64,000 nucleotides of DNA from Pseudomonas paracarnis (lineage in GTDB: Bacteria; Pseudomonadota; Gammaproteobacteria; Pseudomonadales; Pseudomonadaceae): NCBI RefSeq assembly GCF_904063055.1, contig NZ_CAJFCN010000002.1, positions 248,001 to 312,000 of the forward strand, in the 5' to 3' direction. The notes under the pieces are model-generated. The model worked only from the letters and a program-made list of their open reading frames with translations. It was not told where the DNA came from and made no database searches. Positions within the stretch are counted from its first letter, which is position 1. Each line of letters opens with the position of its first letter. Positions 36,756-46,077 of this stretch are shown here, one piece after another. Position numbers and translations under genes: made by a program.

Positions 36756-37235
36756 TCAGTCGCGCGCTAAAAGGCGCGGGGCAAGCTCTTTGAGAGCGCG
36801 ACGATAAACCTCGCGCTTGAATGTCACCACCTGGCCCAACGGATACCAATAGCTGACCCAGCGCCAGCCATCGAACTCCGGTTTACCGGTCAAATCCATC
36901 CGCACCCGCTGCTCGTTGGAGATCAGGCGCAAAAGAAACCATTTCTGCTTCTGGCCGATGCACAGCGGTTGGCTGTGGGTACGCACCAGGCGTTGCGGCA
37001 AACGATAGCGCAACCAGCCACGGGTACAGGCCAGAATTTGTACATCTTCGCGCTCAAGGCCGACTTCTTCGTTCAACTCACGGTACAAGGCGTCTTCAGG
37101 GGTTTCGTCGGGGTTGATTCCACCTTGAGGAAACTGCCAGGCATCTTGGTTGATTCGGCGAGCCCATAGCACCTGTCCGGCATCATTCGTCAGAATAATG
37201 CCGACATTAGGACGGAAACCATCGGGGTCGATCAC
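36756..37235 (-). CDS. rppH: RNA pyrophosphohydrolase RppH
   Basis: This 159-residue Nudix hydrolase removes pyrophosphate from the 5' triphosphate end of mRNA and so starts RNase E-dependent decay. The Nudix box is [20 protein letters not shown] followed by VGL, with WQFPQGG before it. The N-terminus [14 protein letters not shown] identifies RppH. I chose GTG 37235, preceded by a GAGG site; an in-frame Met at 37295 would add 20 residues not seen in the family. It is the first gene of the rppH-ptsP operon. Confidence 0.95.
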   Translation of the reverse strand: MIDPDGFRPNVGIILTNDAGQVLWARRINQDAWQFPQGGINPDETPEDALYRELNEEVGLEREDVQILACTRGWLRYRLPQRLVRTHSQPLCIGQKQKWFLLRLISNEQRVRMDLTGKPEFDGWRWVSYWYPLGQVVTFKREVYRRALKELAPRLLARD

Positions 37236-37378
37236 GGCAACAACCTCGCAAACGCATGTCGCCGCATTGTTCCACAAAGGTTGTTCCAGCGGCAACGAGG
37301 CTTCTTACCTTATGTGCACTCTTGTGAAAAGACCGTATTCTGGACGCCTTTTTACAGACTTTTCAGCGAGTAACTGCA

Positions 37379-38035
37379 ATGCGCCTGGCTTTATTCGACT
37401 TGGACAATACCCTTCTGGGCGGTGACAGCGATCACGCCTGGGGCGATTACCTGTGTGAACGCGGAATTCTCGACGCGGTAGCCTACAAGGCCCGCAACGA
37501 CGAGTTCTACCAGGACTACCTGGCCGGCCGGCTGGATAACGCCGCCTACTTGAACTTCTGCCTGGAAATCCTCGGCCGCACCGAGATGGCCCAGCTGGAC
37601 GCGTGGCACAACGACTACATGCGCGACTGCATCGAGCCCATCATGCTCCCGAAGGCCGTTGAACTGCTGGCCAGGCACCGCGTCGCCGGTGACAAGCTGG
37701 TGATCATCACCGCCACCAACCGCTTCGTCACCGCGCCGATTGCCGCCCGCCTGGGCGTCGAGACCCTGATCGCCACCGAATGCGAAATGGTGGATGGCCG
37801 CTATACCGGGCGCAGCACCGATGTGCCGTGCTTTCGTGAAGGCAAGGTGACGCGTTTGAACCGCTGGTTGGAAGAAACCGGGCATAGCCTGGAAGACAGC
37901 TACTTCTACAGCGATTCGATGAATGATTTGCCGTTGCTGGAGCAGGTGACGCACCCGGTGGCAGTGGATCCGGATCAGAATTTGCGCGCCGAGGCTGAAA
38001 AGCGTGGTTGGCCGGTGATTACACTGCGCAGCTGA
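37379..38035 (+). CDS. HAD-IB family phosphatase (SerB-like)
   Basis: This 218-residue hydrolase has motif [15 protein letters not shown] at the N-terminus, motif II in VIITATNRF, and motif IV in [14 protein letters not shown]. It belongs to HAD subfamily IB with phosphoserine-phosphatase-like topology. It lacks the ACT domain of SerB. Such genes next to rppH are conserved in pseudomonads, but the substrate is unknown. It is divergent from rppH with a 143-base gap. Confidence 0.9.
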   Translation: MRLALFDLDNTLLGGDSDHAWGDYLCERGILDAVAYKARNDEFYQDYLAGRLDNAAYLNFCLEILGRTEMAQLDAWHNDYMRDCIEPIMLPKAVELLARHRVAGDKLVIITATNRFVTAPIAARLGVETLIATECEMVDGRYTGRSTDVPCFREGKVTRLNRWLEETGHSLEDSYFYSDSMNDLPLLEQVTHPVAVDPDQNLRAEAEKRGWPVITLRS

Positions 38036-38043
38036 TGACGCTA

Positions 38044-38105
38044 TCGCAGGCAAGCCAGCTCCCACATTTGGAATGCATTCCCCTGTGGGAGCTGGCTTGC
38101 CTGCG
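38044..38105. repeat. REP doublet, inward geometry with GAATGCATTC centre
   Basis: The arms start at TCGCAGGC (38044) and end at GCGA (38105). The 16-base spacer again contains the palindrome GAATGCATTC. It lies between the convergent HAD and DUF2269 genes. Confidence 0.92.
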
Positions 38106-38129
38106 ATGAACGCGACGCGGTCTAACGCT

Positions 38130-38543
38130 TTAAACCGGCTTGGCGCCCATAAGCCCGGCAATCGCCACAAACCCCACCAGGCTGACCACCGCCAGCACCA
38201 GGGTGAAATTCAGGCTCCCGCCCTCGCCCTTGCGCAGCCGATTGAGCCGCGCCACCAGCCAGAACCAGGCCAGCGCCGCCACGGTGTAGAGGATGCTGGA
38301 GCCCAAGATCCAGGTTTGCCCCAATGGCCAGCCGAGCAGGTGCACCAGCCACCAGCCGGTGAAGGGCATGCTCACCAGGCAAATCCCCATCAGCAGCCAT
38401 ACAAATGCCCAGGGGCGCTGCACGGTCGCGGCCGGGCCGGCGCTGCGTTTACGCCACGCCAATACCGCCAGGCCCAGGCCGCTGAGCAGCAGCAATACGG
38501 TGGCGGTGATGTGGATCACCTTGAGGGTGGTCAGCGTTTCCAT
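38130..38543 (-). CDS. DUF2269-family small membrane protein
   Basis: This 137-residue protein has four hydrophobic segments (about residues 8-28, 45-65, 75-97 and 112-132). The N-terminal LKVIHITATVLLLLSGLGLAV contains a conserved His. This matches DUF2269, inner-membrane proteins of unknown function. It follows ilvA by 40 bases on the same strand and may be on the same transcript, but nothing links it to threonine metabolism. Confidence 0.78.
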   Translation of the reverse strand: METLTTLKVIHITATVLLLLSGLGLAVLAWRKRSAGPAATVQRPWAFVWLLMGICLVSMPFTGWWLVHLLGWPLGQTWILGSSILYTVAALAWFWLVARLNRLRKGEGGSLNFTLVLAVVSLVGFVAIAGLMGAKPV

Positions 38544-38583
38544 GGTCTCTATTCCTTATAGGCCGCTCAGTCAGCGTAGTCGC

Positions 38584-40098
38584 TCAACCGAGGAACAGCT
38601 GGTAAGCCGGGTTTTCGCTTTCATCCCAGTACGGGTAACCGATTTGCGCCAACGCGGCAGGCACCAAGTGGCGCTCGTCCGCCGGTACTTGCAAGCCCGC
38701 CACCACTCGGCCGTCAGCCGCGCCGTGGTTGCGGTAGTGGAACATCGAGATATTCCAGCGCCCGCCGAGCTTGTGGAGAAAGTTGAACAACGCCCCCGGC
38801 CGCTCCGGGAATTCGAAGCGAAACACCAACTCGTCGCTGACTTTGGCCGCATGCCCGCCGACCATATGGCGAATGTGCAACTTGGCCAGTTCGTTCTCGG
38901 TAAGGTCCAGCACCGGGAAACCCTGGCTGGTCAAACTGGCCACCAACGCGCTGCGCGGGTCGTTCTCCGGGTGGGTCTGCACGCCGACGAAAATGTGCGC
39001 TTCGCTGCCGGAGTGGTAGCGGTAATTGAATTCGGTGATCTGGCGTTTGCCCACCGCTTCGCAGAAGGCCTTGAAGCTGCCCGGCCGCTCGGGGATGGTC
39101 ACCGCGATAATGGCTTCACGGCCTTCACCCAGTTCGGCGCGCTCGGCCACATGGCGCAAACGGTCGAAGTTGACGTTGGCGCCCGAGTCAATGGCGACAA
39201 AGGTCTGGCCGCTGACACCGCGGGTCTCGACGTATTTTTTGATCCCGGCCACGCCCAGCGCGCCGGCCGGCTCGGTGATGGAGCGAGTGTCATCGTAGAT
39301 GTCCTTGATCGCCGCACAGATTTCATCGGTGCTGACGGTGATCACTTCATCCACGTAGTCTTTGCAAATGTCGAAGGTGTGCTGGCCGATCTGCGCCACC
39401 GCCACGCCGTCGGCGAAGATGCCCACGGTCGGCAATACCACGCGCTCGCCCGCCGCCATGGCGGCTTGCAGGCAGTTGGAATCGTCCGGCTCCACGCCGA
39501 TGATCTTGATCTCCGGGCGCAGGTATTTCACGTACGCCGCAATCCCGGCGATCAGACCGCCGCCGCCCACCGGTACGAAAATCGCGTCCAGAGGCCCTGG
39601 GTGCTGGCGCAGGATTTCCATCGCCACGGTGCCCTGCCCGGCAATGGTGTGCGGATCATCGTAGGGGTGGATGTACACGTAGCCTTTTTCGTCGACCAGC
39701 TTGAGCGAGTAGGCCAGGGCTTCCGGAAAGGAATCACCGTGCAGCACCACTTTGCCGCCCCGGGAGCGCACGCCTTCGACCTTGATCTCCGGGGTGGTCT
39801 TGGGCATCACGATGGTGGCTTTCACCCCCAGCACCTTGGCCGCCAGGGCCAGGCCCTGGGCATGGTTGCCGGCCGACGCGGTGACGACGCCGCGTGCACG
39901 TTCTTCGGCACTGAGCTGGGTCAGCTTGTTGTAGGCGCCGCGAATCTTGAACGAGAACACCGGCTGCAAGTCTTCGCGCTTGAGCCAAATCTTGTTACCC
40001 AGCCGCTCGGAGAGCTGGCGGGCAGTCTGCAAGGGGGTTTCCACGGCGATGTCGTAAACACGCGAGGTGAGGATTTTTTTGACGTAGTGTTCAAGCAT
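38584..40098 (-). CDS. ilvA: Threonine ammonia-lyase, biosynthetic
   Basis: This 504-residue PLP enzyme deaminates threonine to 2-oxobutyrate, the committed step to isoleucine. The PLP Lys is in FSFKIRGAYNKL, the phosphate loop in VPVGGGGLIAGIA, and ASAGNHAQGLALAA binds substrate. Two C-terminal ACT-like regulatory domains (after about residue 330) indicate the isoleucine-inhibited, valine-activated form rather than the short catabolic TdcB type. It is divergent from rpiA. Confidence 0.96.
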   Translation of the reverse strand: MLEHYVKKILTSRVYDIAVETPLQTARQLSERLGNKIWLKREDLQPVFSFKIRGAYNKLTQLSAEERARGVVTASAGNHAQGLALAAKVLGVKATIVMPKTTPEIKVEGVRSRGGKVVLHGDSFPEALAYSLKLVDEKGYVYIHPYDDPHTIAGQGTVAMEILRQHPGPLDAIFVPVGGGGLIAGIAAYVKYLRPEIKIIGVEPDDSNCLQAAMAAGERVVLPTVGIFADGVAVAQIGQHTFDICKDYVDEVITVSTDEICAAIKDIYDDTRSITEPAGALGVAGIKKYVETRGVSGQTFVAIDSGANVNFDRLRHVAERAELGEGREAIIAVTIPERPGSFKAFCEAVGKRQITEFNYRYHSGSEAHIFVGVQTHPENDPRSALVASLTSQGFPVLDLTENELAKLHIRHMVGGHAAKVSDELVFRFEFPERPGALFNFLHKLGGRWNISMFHYRNHGAADGRVVAGLQVPADERHLVPAALAQIGYPYWDESENPAYQLFLG

Positions 40099-40236
40099 CG
40101 GCAGGCATCTACTTCACGGGTTGGGCAGGGCCAAGGAGTCTAACCCAGCGTTTGGCCGGGCGACCACACGAATCCCGAGGTTTTGTTGGGTTATACTCGC
40201 CGCCCTCGTTAATTCCCCGCCCGTTCCGGAGCCCGC

Positions 40237-40908
40237 ATGACCCAGGATCAACTCAAACAGGCAGTGGCCCAGGCCGCTGTCGATTTAATCCTTCCTAAAC
40301 TCGACGACAAGAGCATCGTCGGTGTCGGCACCGGTTCCACCGCCAACTGCTTCATCGACGCACTGGCCCAGCACAAGGGCGCGTTCGACGGCGCCGTGGC
40401 CAGTTCCGAAGCCACCGCCGCCCGTCTCAAGGGCCATGGCATTCCGGTGTACGAGCTCAACACCGTGAGCGACCTGGAGTTCTACGTCGACGGCGCCGAT
40501 GAAAGCGACGAGCACCTGAACCTGATCAAAGGCGGCGGCGCGGCCCTGACCCGCGAGAAGATTGTCGCGGCCGTGGCCAAGACCTTCATTTGCATCGCCG
40601 ACGCGAGCAAGCTGGTACCCGTGCTGGGCACGTTCCCACTGCCGGTGGAAGTCATCCCCATGGCCCGCAGCCATGTGGCCCGCGAGCTGGTGAAACTGGG
40701 CGGCGACCCGGTGTACCGCGAAGGTGTGTTGACCGACAACGGCAACATCATCCTCGACGTGTTCAATATGCAGATCACCAACCCGGTGGAGCTTGAGACG
40801 CAGATCAACGCCATTGTGGGTGTGGTCACCAACGGCCTGTTCGCGGCGCGCCCGGCGGATGTATTGCTGCTGGGTACCCCGGAAGGCGTGAAAACCCTCA
40901 AGGCCTGA
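40237..40908 (+). CDS. rpiA: Ribose-5-phosphate isomerase A
   Basis: This 223-residue enzyme interconverts ribose 5-phosphate and ribulose 5-phosphate in the pentose phosphate pathway. [15 protein letters not shown] is the phosphate-binding loop. FYVDGADE carries the catalytic Asp, followed by [14 protein letters not shown]. Length is normal. A hybrid REP doublet starts four bases after the stop. Confidence 0.97.
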   Translation: MTQDQLKQAVAQAAVDLILPKLDDKSIVGVGTGSTANCFIDALAQHKGAFDGAVASSEATAARLKGHGIPVYELNTVSDLEFYVDGADESDEHLNLIKGGGAALTREKIVAAVAKTFICIADASKLVPVLGTFPLPVEVIPMARSHVARELVKLGGDPVYREGVLTDNGNIILDVFNMQITNPVELETQINAIVGVVTNGLFAARPADVLLLGTPEGVKTLKA

Positions 40909-40911
40909 CCC

Positions 40912-41000
40912 TGTGGGAGCCGGGCTTGCCCGCGATGCAGACGACTCGGTGTATCAATGAATACCGAGGCGATGCCATCGCAGGCAAGCCAGCTCCCACA
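40912..41000. repeat. Hybrid REP doublet with mismatched arm types
   Basis: The left arm is of the CCGGGCTTGCCCGCGAT type and the right arm of the CGCAGGCAAGCCAGC type. The two do not pair perfectly, unlike the other doublets. The spacer is of the CGACTCGGT to CCGAGGCGATGC class also seen at 15653 and 57342. Confidence 0.9.
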
Positions 41001-41241
41001 TGTGTTTGCGCTCGACTCTAGAGCGATGTAACAAAAACGCTACTTTTCGCAGCACTCCTCGCCAAAACCGTGCGCTCTGTCATGGCACCCCCTGCCCCGC
41101 CTGGTATCCAATCCGTTACAAATTACAGCCACGCGACCCACGCGTTTAACAATGCGCCAATTCGCAGCCGCCCATGGAATGAGGCGCGCATTGTGCAAAG
41201 GGTCTGGGCTTGCACATTCCCATCACCTCAAGGAAGACCTT
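41001..41241 (+). promoter_or_regulatory. Region upstream of the aminopeptidase, with a TGTGCAA inverted repeat
   Basis: This is the rest of a 333-base gap between rpiA and the aminopeptidase gene. It holds the perfect inverted repeat TGTGCAA/TTGCACA (41192-41198 with 41210-41216, 11-base loop), 25 bases before the GTG start. AATGCGCC and GGCGCGCATT also face each other. Either could be an operator or an RNA hairpin near the ribosome site AAGGAAG. I see no coding region or confident promoter boxes. Confidence 0.4.
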
Positions 41242-43188
41242 GTGATAAAGCCTCTAGCCTTCGCCATCAGCGTTGCCGGTGCCCTGCTGTCCACGCCTAC
41301 CCAGGCCTACGATTACGGCCAGCACGCCAACACCACCCTGGAAAAACTGATCAACGACTACCCTGGCCGATATCGCGGCACGGCAAATTTTGCCGGGGCA
41401 GCCGACTGGATGCAGAGCCAGATGGGCACGGCCTATAGCATCAGCCGTCAGGACTTCACCTGGAACAACGGCAGCCGGGCTTCGCAAAACGTGGTGGCCT
41501 CTGCCGCTGGTACCAAGGCCCAGTACGTGGTGATTGGCGCGCATTTCGACACTTACTTCGGCCGCCCGACCCTGCAAGGCCTGGATGACAACGGTTCCGG
41601 CGCCAGCGTGCTGACCGAGGTGGCGAAGAACCTCAGCGGCCTGTCACTGGAAAATGGCCTGCAGGTAGTGGGCTTCGGCGCCGAAGAAGAAGGCCTGCGC
41701 GGCTCCCGTGCCTTTGTCGACTCACTCAACACCAGCCAGCGCGCCAACATGCTCGCGATGATCAACCTCGACAGCCTGATCACCGGCGACATGATGTACG
41801 CCCACGCCGGCCAGAACAGCACCGCCAACCCGGCCTTGGCCTCCTTGCGCGAGCACACCTTCCAGATCGCCAGGGAATTGAACATCCCCTTATTCAGCAA
41901 CCCCGGCCTGGACCCGCAGTACCCGAAGGGCACCGGCTGCTGCAGCGATGGTGAAGCGTTTGAACCGCTGAATATCCCGATCCTTTATATAGAGGCCACC
42001 AACTGGGAACTGGGCGACCTGGACGGCTACACCCAGACCGACAACCCGAAAATCCCCGGCGGCTCGACCTGGCACGACCCGAACGAAGACAACAAAGCCG
42101 TGCTGACCGATGCATTCGGCCAGGCGCGCATCGACCAGCGCCTGCGCGACTATTCACGCCTGCTCAGCCGCCTGGTGCTGGAACTGACCAACGCCGACCT
42201 GATGGCCTCGACCGCTTCTGGCGGTGCCGTTGCGCGCAATATGCAAGACAACCTGCAGCGCCAGCATCAGGCCCTGGTGCGCCTGCATGATCGCCGTTGG
42301 CTGACCCTGCAAGCGGGCAGCCGCGGGGTCGGCAGCTTCGATGGCGAGATCGGCGTGGATGGCGAATACAACCCGGACAGCGGCTTCGACACGGCCCCCA
42401 ACCCCGAAGCCCGGCGCGTGGGCCTGCATGCCCTCGGCGACTACCAACTGACTTCAAGCCTGAATATCGGCGCCAGCCTCAGCTACCTCAATGGGCGCGA
42501 CAAACTGGAGCATCGCGGCAAGCTCGACAGCGACACCTGGCAGGCAGCCGTCTATGCACTGCTCAACGATGGCGGGCCACGCTGGCTGGCCGGTGACCTG
42601 AGCGTGGGCCACACGCGCTTCGACTCCAAGCGCAACCTGGTCATCCAGGCCAATGGCGGGCCGATCCTGCTCAACCAGCAACTGACGGGCGATACCGATG
42701 CCCTGGCGTTGGGCGCACGGGTGCTGGGTGGCTATGACTTTGACTTTGGCGCGATCAAGAGCGGGCCGTTCGCCGGCCTGGACTACAGCCATTACCGCAT
42801 CGACAAGTTCCACGAAAAGCAGAACCTGCGCACGGCCCTAGAGTACGAAGAGCAGTCTTTCGACTCCCTGGAAGCCAGCCTCGGCTGGCGCGTGCGCGGC
42901 GCTGTTGCCCTGCCCTATGGCCTGAACCTGATGCCCTACGGCGACATCGCCTGGGTCAAGGAATTGGCCGACGGCCGCCTGGACGACCTGCAACTCACCG
43001 CACGCGCCGATGGCCAGGCCCGCACCGCCAGGCTGGGCTCAGTGGATAAGAGCTTCGCTCGCGCACAACTGGGCAGCCAACTGGCGATCACCCCACAGTT
43101 GGGCGTGTTTGCCGAGGTCAATGGCCGCCTCGGGCATGCTGAAGGCAGCCAGACCGGTTATTCGCTGGGTGTGCAATGGATGTTCTGA
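41242..43188 (+). CDS. aaaA: AaaA-like autotransporter aminopeptidase (M28 passenger plus beta-barrel)
   Basis: This 648-residue protein has a signal peptide (cleavage near TQA at 20-22) and an M28 zinc-peptidase passenger. Likely metal ligands are His101 in GAHFDTY, Asp115 or Asp116 in LDDNGSG, Glu in GAEEEGLRG, Asp177 in INLDS, and the His of STWHDPNEDN. The last 280 or so residues are an autotransporter barrel ending in aromatic YSLGVQWMF. P. aeruginosa AaaA (647 residues), an outer-membrane arginine-releasing aminopeptidase next to rpiA and ilvA, matches in length and position. The start is GTG 41242 after AAGGAAG. The stop abuts the stop of the convergent gene. Confidence 0.87.
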   Translation: MIKPLAFAISVAGALLSTPTQAYDYGQHANTTLEKLINDYPGRYRGTANFAGAADWMQSQMGTAYSISRQDFTWNNGSRASQNVVASAAGTKAQYVVIGAHFDTYFGRPTLQGLDDNGSGASVLTEVAKNLSGLSLENGLQVVGFGAEEEGLRGSRAFVDSLNTSQRANMLAMINLDSLITGDMMYAHAGQNSTANPALASLREHTFQIARELNIPLFSNPGLDPQYPKGTGCCSDGEAFEPLNIPILYIEATNWELGDLDGYTQTDNPKIPGGSTWHDPNEDNKAVLTDAFGQARIDQRLRDYSRLLSRLVLELTNADLMASTASGGAVARNMQDNLQRQHQALVRLHDRRWLTLQAGSRGVGSFDGEIGVDGEYNPDSGFDTAPNPEARRVGLHALGDYQLTSSLNIGASLSYLNGRDKLEHRGKLDSDTWQAAVYALLNDGGPRWLAGDLSVGHTRFDSKRNLVIQANGGPILLNQQLTGDTDALALGARVLGGYDFDFGAIKSGPFAGLDYSHYRIDKFHEKQNLRTALEYEEQSFDSLEASLGWRVRGAVALPYGLNLMPYGDIAWVKELADGRLDDLQLTARADGQARTARLGSVDKSFARAQLGSQLAITPQLGVFAEVNGRLGHAEGSQTGYSLGVQWMF

Positions 43189-44097
43189 TCAGGGTTTCTT
43201 GAACACGTAAAACAGGTTGGGCTCGCTGACCATGTACAGCGTGCCGTCGTCATCCATGGCGATCCCTTCGGCCTGGGGCACGCGCTTGCTCAGGCCATGG
43301 CGCCCTTTAAGCAACGACAGACTGCTTAGAGGGCGACCATCAATATCCAGCTCCAAGACCAGGAACGACTCATCCGACAGCGCCAACAGATGGCCACTGC
43401 GCTCGTCGTATTGCAGGCTCGACAGGTCGCGCACAAACAGGCCGGCATCGCGCTTGGGGTTGTTGATCACATGTACCGAATAGGTTTTTTCCGGCTTGAA
43501 ATGGGGAAACCCGTGCACCTCGTAGATCAGCATGGGGTCGCGTTCCTTGGCCACGAACAAGCGCTTGCCCACCGAGTCGTAGGCCAACCCTTCAAAGCCC
43601 TTGTTGCCGCCGACGTGCACGCCCAGGGTCATTTGCTCCGCATCGGCGGCGTCGAGGAACTTGGTGTCATCGTCCACATGCACTTTGATCAAGCGCTGCT
43701 GGCGCTCATCGCTGATGACGTAGATGTTGTCGCTGATAAATTCCACCGCTTCGGCATCGCCAAAGCCCACCAGCGGAATGCGCCGCAGGATCTTGCCCTC
43801 CAGCGACAACTCGACCAGTTCGGCGTTTTTATTGGTGACAGTAAACAGGCTTTTGCGCACGGGGTCGTAGGTCAGGGCCGAGACATCGTCGTCGAGCCCT
43901 TCGATCACCTGGCCTTCGAGGGTGACGCGATAATCCGCCAGGCCAATGGCGCGCTCATCCGCAGGCTGGTACCACACCTGCCAGTTGAACCAGGCGCGTT
44001 CGAACAGACGGAACTGCTGTGCCACCAGCCCGGCAGTGACCAGGGCGAGCAACAGCAGGATAAAAACAGCAGGTTTAGGGCGGGCAAGTCGACGCAT
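43189..44097 (-). CDS. SdiA-regulated domain protein, copy 1
   Basis: This 302-residue protein has one N-terminal hydrophobic anchor (residues 9-27). A YjiK/SdiA-regulated beta-propeller-like domain follows, with LDDDVSALTYDPVRKSLF, GNKGFEGLAYDSVGKRLFV and the end TLYMVSEPNLFYVFKK. The family is of unknown function; members are exported or anchored and are named after an SdiA-controlled gene. It is a tandem paralogue of the gene at 44219. Its stop codon directly abuts that of aaaA with no base between. Confidence 0.83.
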   Translation of the reverse strand: MRRLARPKPAVFILLLLALVTAGLVAQQFRLFERAWFNWQVWYQPADERAIGLADYRVTLEGQVIEGLDDDVSALTYDPVRKSLFTVTNKNAELVELSLEGKILRRIPLVGFGDAEAVEFISDNIYVISDERQQRLIKVHVDDDTKFLDAADAEQMTLGVHVGGNKGFEGLAYDSVGKRLFVAKERDPMLIYEVHGFPHFKPEKTYSVHVINNPKRDAGLFVRDLSSLQYDERSGHLLALSDESFLVLELDIDGRPLSSLSLLKGRHGLSKRVPQAEGIAMDDDGTLYMVSEPNLFYVFKKP

Positions 44098-44218
44098 CGG
44101 GGCGGGCTCAGAGAAAAAACTGGCGAATAGATATCAAGGTCACCTGAATTTAAACTTAAACGCACCGGACTGCCTGGCGAATGCCGTTTATAAAGAAAAC
44201 TCTGACGTAATTCGTCAG

Positions 44219-45142
44219 TTATTTCTGCTTTTCAAAGCGATAGAACAGGTTTGGCTCACTGACCATGTACAGGTTGCCGCTCTCGTCCATGGTCACGCCT
44301 TCGGCACGGGGGATCGTGTCTTTCAGGCCATTGAAGCCGCCAAGCAAGGTCATGAAGCTGACTTGCTCGCCCGTTTCATCCAGTTCCAGCAGCAGGTGGG
44401 AATCGGCGGACAGCACCAGCAAATGCCCGGTACGTGGGTCGATGGACAGGGCCGACAGGTTGCGCACATCCAGTTCGGTGCTGGCCAGTTTTTGCTTGTC
44501 GCCGGTCAGCGTATTGCCATCGCTTTTCCAGGTGAACAGGGCCGGGGGACGTTCTTCGCCCAGCACCAACTGCTGGTTGCGCTTGTCCCAGGTAACGGCC
44601 TCAAAGGCTTTGTTCTGATCTTTGGACGGGCCCAGGTCATAACTGGGGAAATCGGCCTTGTTCAGCGCCGTAGTGCCGGCGTCGACCTTGACCACGGTCA
44701 GGCTGTGATCGCGTTCATCGACCACCGCCATCAAGCCGTTTTCCATCACTGCCACGCCTTCCGGATTGTTCCAACCGTTGAGCGGCATTTTGCGCAACAC
44801 ATCGCCTTGCAGGCTCAGTTCGACCAGGAAGGGATTCTTGCCCATCACTGAAAACAGGGTTTTGGTCTGCGGGTTATAGGACAGGTCTGATGCCTCGTCC
44901 TTCTCCATACCGGGCAGCAACTTGGCGTCGATCACCGCGTGATAGTCCGGCAGCCACACACTTTCCCGGCGTTCGGCCGAACTCTCGAAACGCTCCAGCA
45001 CCCACAGCAGGCCGCGATCATCCCAGTGCATGGCCCAGGCGATGCCATACAAAATGGCACCAGCCAAAAATACCCAGGAATACCAGCGCATGGACAAGCG
45101 AGAGCGAAGCGAGGTTTTCGAAGTGGGCAGAGGCACGACCAT
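44219..45142 (-). CDS. SdiA-regulated domain protein, copy 2
   Basis: This 307-residue paralogue of the downstream gene has an anchor segment (WYSWVFLAGAILYGIAWAM). The propeller-like domain ends LYMVSEPNLFYRFEKQ, nearly the same as copy 1. Copy 2 is transcribed first; the gap between them is 121 bases. The start is uncertain: I chose ATG 45142, while ATG 45091 and TTG 45190 are alternatives. Function is unknown. The copies are only moderately similar over their full length, so the duplication is not recent. Confidence 0.8.
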   Translation of the reverse strand: MVVPLPTSKTSLRSRLSMRWYSWVFLAGAILYGIAWAMHWDDRGLLWVLERFESSAERRESVWLPDYHAVIDAKLLPGMEKDEASDLSYNPQTKTLFSVMGKNPFLVELSLQGDVLRKMPLNGWNNPEGVAVMENGLMAVVDERDHSLTVVKVDAGTTALNKADFPSYDLGPSKDQNKAFEAVTWDKRNQQLVLGEERPPALFTWKSDGNTLTGDKQKLASTELDVRNLSALSIDPRTGHLLVLSADSHLLLELDETGEQVSFMTLLGGFNGLKDTIPRAEGVTMDESGNLYMVSEPNLFYRFEKQK

Positions 45143-45276
45143 TGAGCGCTTTTCCGGAAAGTCAGCTGTAGGGGATAGCACAGGATTCAAGGACCCGCGC
45201 GCAAGAGCAGGGAATTATCCGGATAGTGTGTGAAAAAAATGCAAAACGCTGGATCCTGCAGATGTACACAAACAAC

Positions 45277-45365
45277 TGTGGGAGCGGGCTTGCCCGCGAT
45301 TAAGGGCGTTCAGTCAACTATTCAGTGACTGTCACACCGCCATCGCGGGCAAGCCCGCTCCCACA
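45277..45365. repeat. REP doublet, GCGGGCTTGCCCGC subtype
   Basis: Both arms are of the GTGGGAGCGGGCTTGCCCGC type, in which the arm itself is partly self-complementary. The spacer contains GACTGTCACACCGCC, akin to the main CTGATACACCGC class. It lies between two same-strand genes. Confidence 0.92.
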
Positions 45366-45389
45366 GTTTGATCGCAGTTTGGCAGTGAT

Positions 45390-46055
45390 TTAGCGCACAA
45401 CGCTTTCGAAGCGATTGACACCCGCCAGCTCCAACACCACTTCATCCCCCACATTCAACGGGCCAACGCCCGCCGGGGTGCCGGTCAGGATCACGTCGCC
45501 CGCTTGGAGGGAGAAGCAACCCGCCATGTACTGAATCATCGGCACAATCGGGTTAAGCATCTGCGCGCTGTTGCCGTCCTGGCGCAATTCGCCGTTGATG
45601 CTCAGGCGAATGCCGATATCGGTCACGTCCGCAAAGGTACTGCTGACCACGAAGGGGGCAATCACCGCCGCGCCATCGAAAGACTTGGCGATTTCCCACG
45701 GCAAGCCCTTGGCTTTGAGCTCGGCCTGTTTGTCGCGCAGGGTCAGGTCCAGGGCCGGAGCGAAGCCGGAGATGGCGTCCAGCACTTCTTCCCGGCTCGG
45801 CTTGGCGGACAAAGGCTTGCCGATCAATACGGCGATTTCCGCTTCGTAGTGCACCGAACCACGCTCGGTCGGAATGGCAAAGCCACCTTCCAACGGCACC
45901 ACGCAGCTGCCCGGCTTGATGAACAGCAGCGGCTCGGTGGGTACCGGGTTGTCCAGTTCCTTGGCGTGTTCGGCGTAGTTACGCCCGATGCACACCACTT
46001 TACCCACCGGGAAGTGGATGTTGGTGCCGTCGACATACTTGTGCTGGTAGCTCAT
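45390..46055 (-). CDS. Fumarylacetoacetate hydrolase-family protein
   Basis: This 221-residue protein has the FAH fold with CIGRNYAEHAKEL, FIKPGSCVV, and the metal-binding VHYEAEIAVLIGK. The C-terminus has LTGTPAGVG. Short FAH proteins act as acylpyruvate hydrolases or oxaloacetate decarboxylases (the FAHD1 type). It follows the D-2-hydroxyglutarate dehydrogenase gene by 22 bases on the same strand, a pairing kept in P. aeruginosa. A role in tidying 2-oxo acids is plausible but inferred. Confidence 0.88.
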   Translation of the reverse strand: MSYQHKYVDGTNIHFPVGKVVCIGRNYAEHAKELDNPVPTEPLLFIKPGSCVVPLEGGFAIPTERGSVHYEAEIAVLIGKPLSAKPSREEVLDAISGFAPALDLTLRDKQAELKAKGLPWEIAKSFDGAAVIAPFVVSSTFADVTDIGIRLSINGELRQDGNSAQMLNPIVPMIQYMAGCFSLQAGDVILTGTPAGVGPLNVGDEVVLELAGVNRFESVVR

Positions 46056-46077
46056 GGAACGACTCCTTCAGGTGCGG

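Noticed and set aside
38293..40143. 616-residue plus-strand frame opposite ilvA
   Set aside because: It spans ilvA and part of the DUF2269 gene on the opposite strand and has no recognisable domain.
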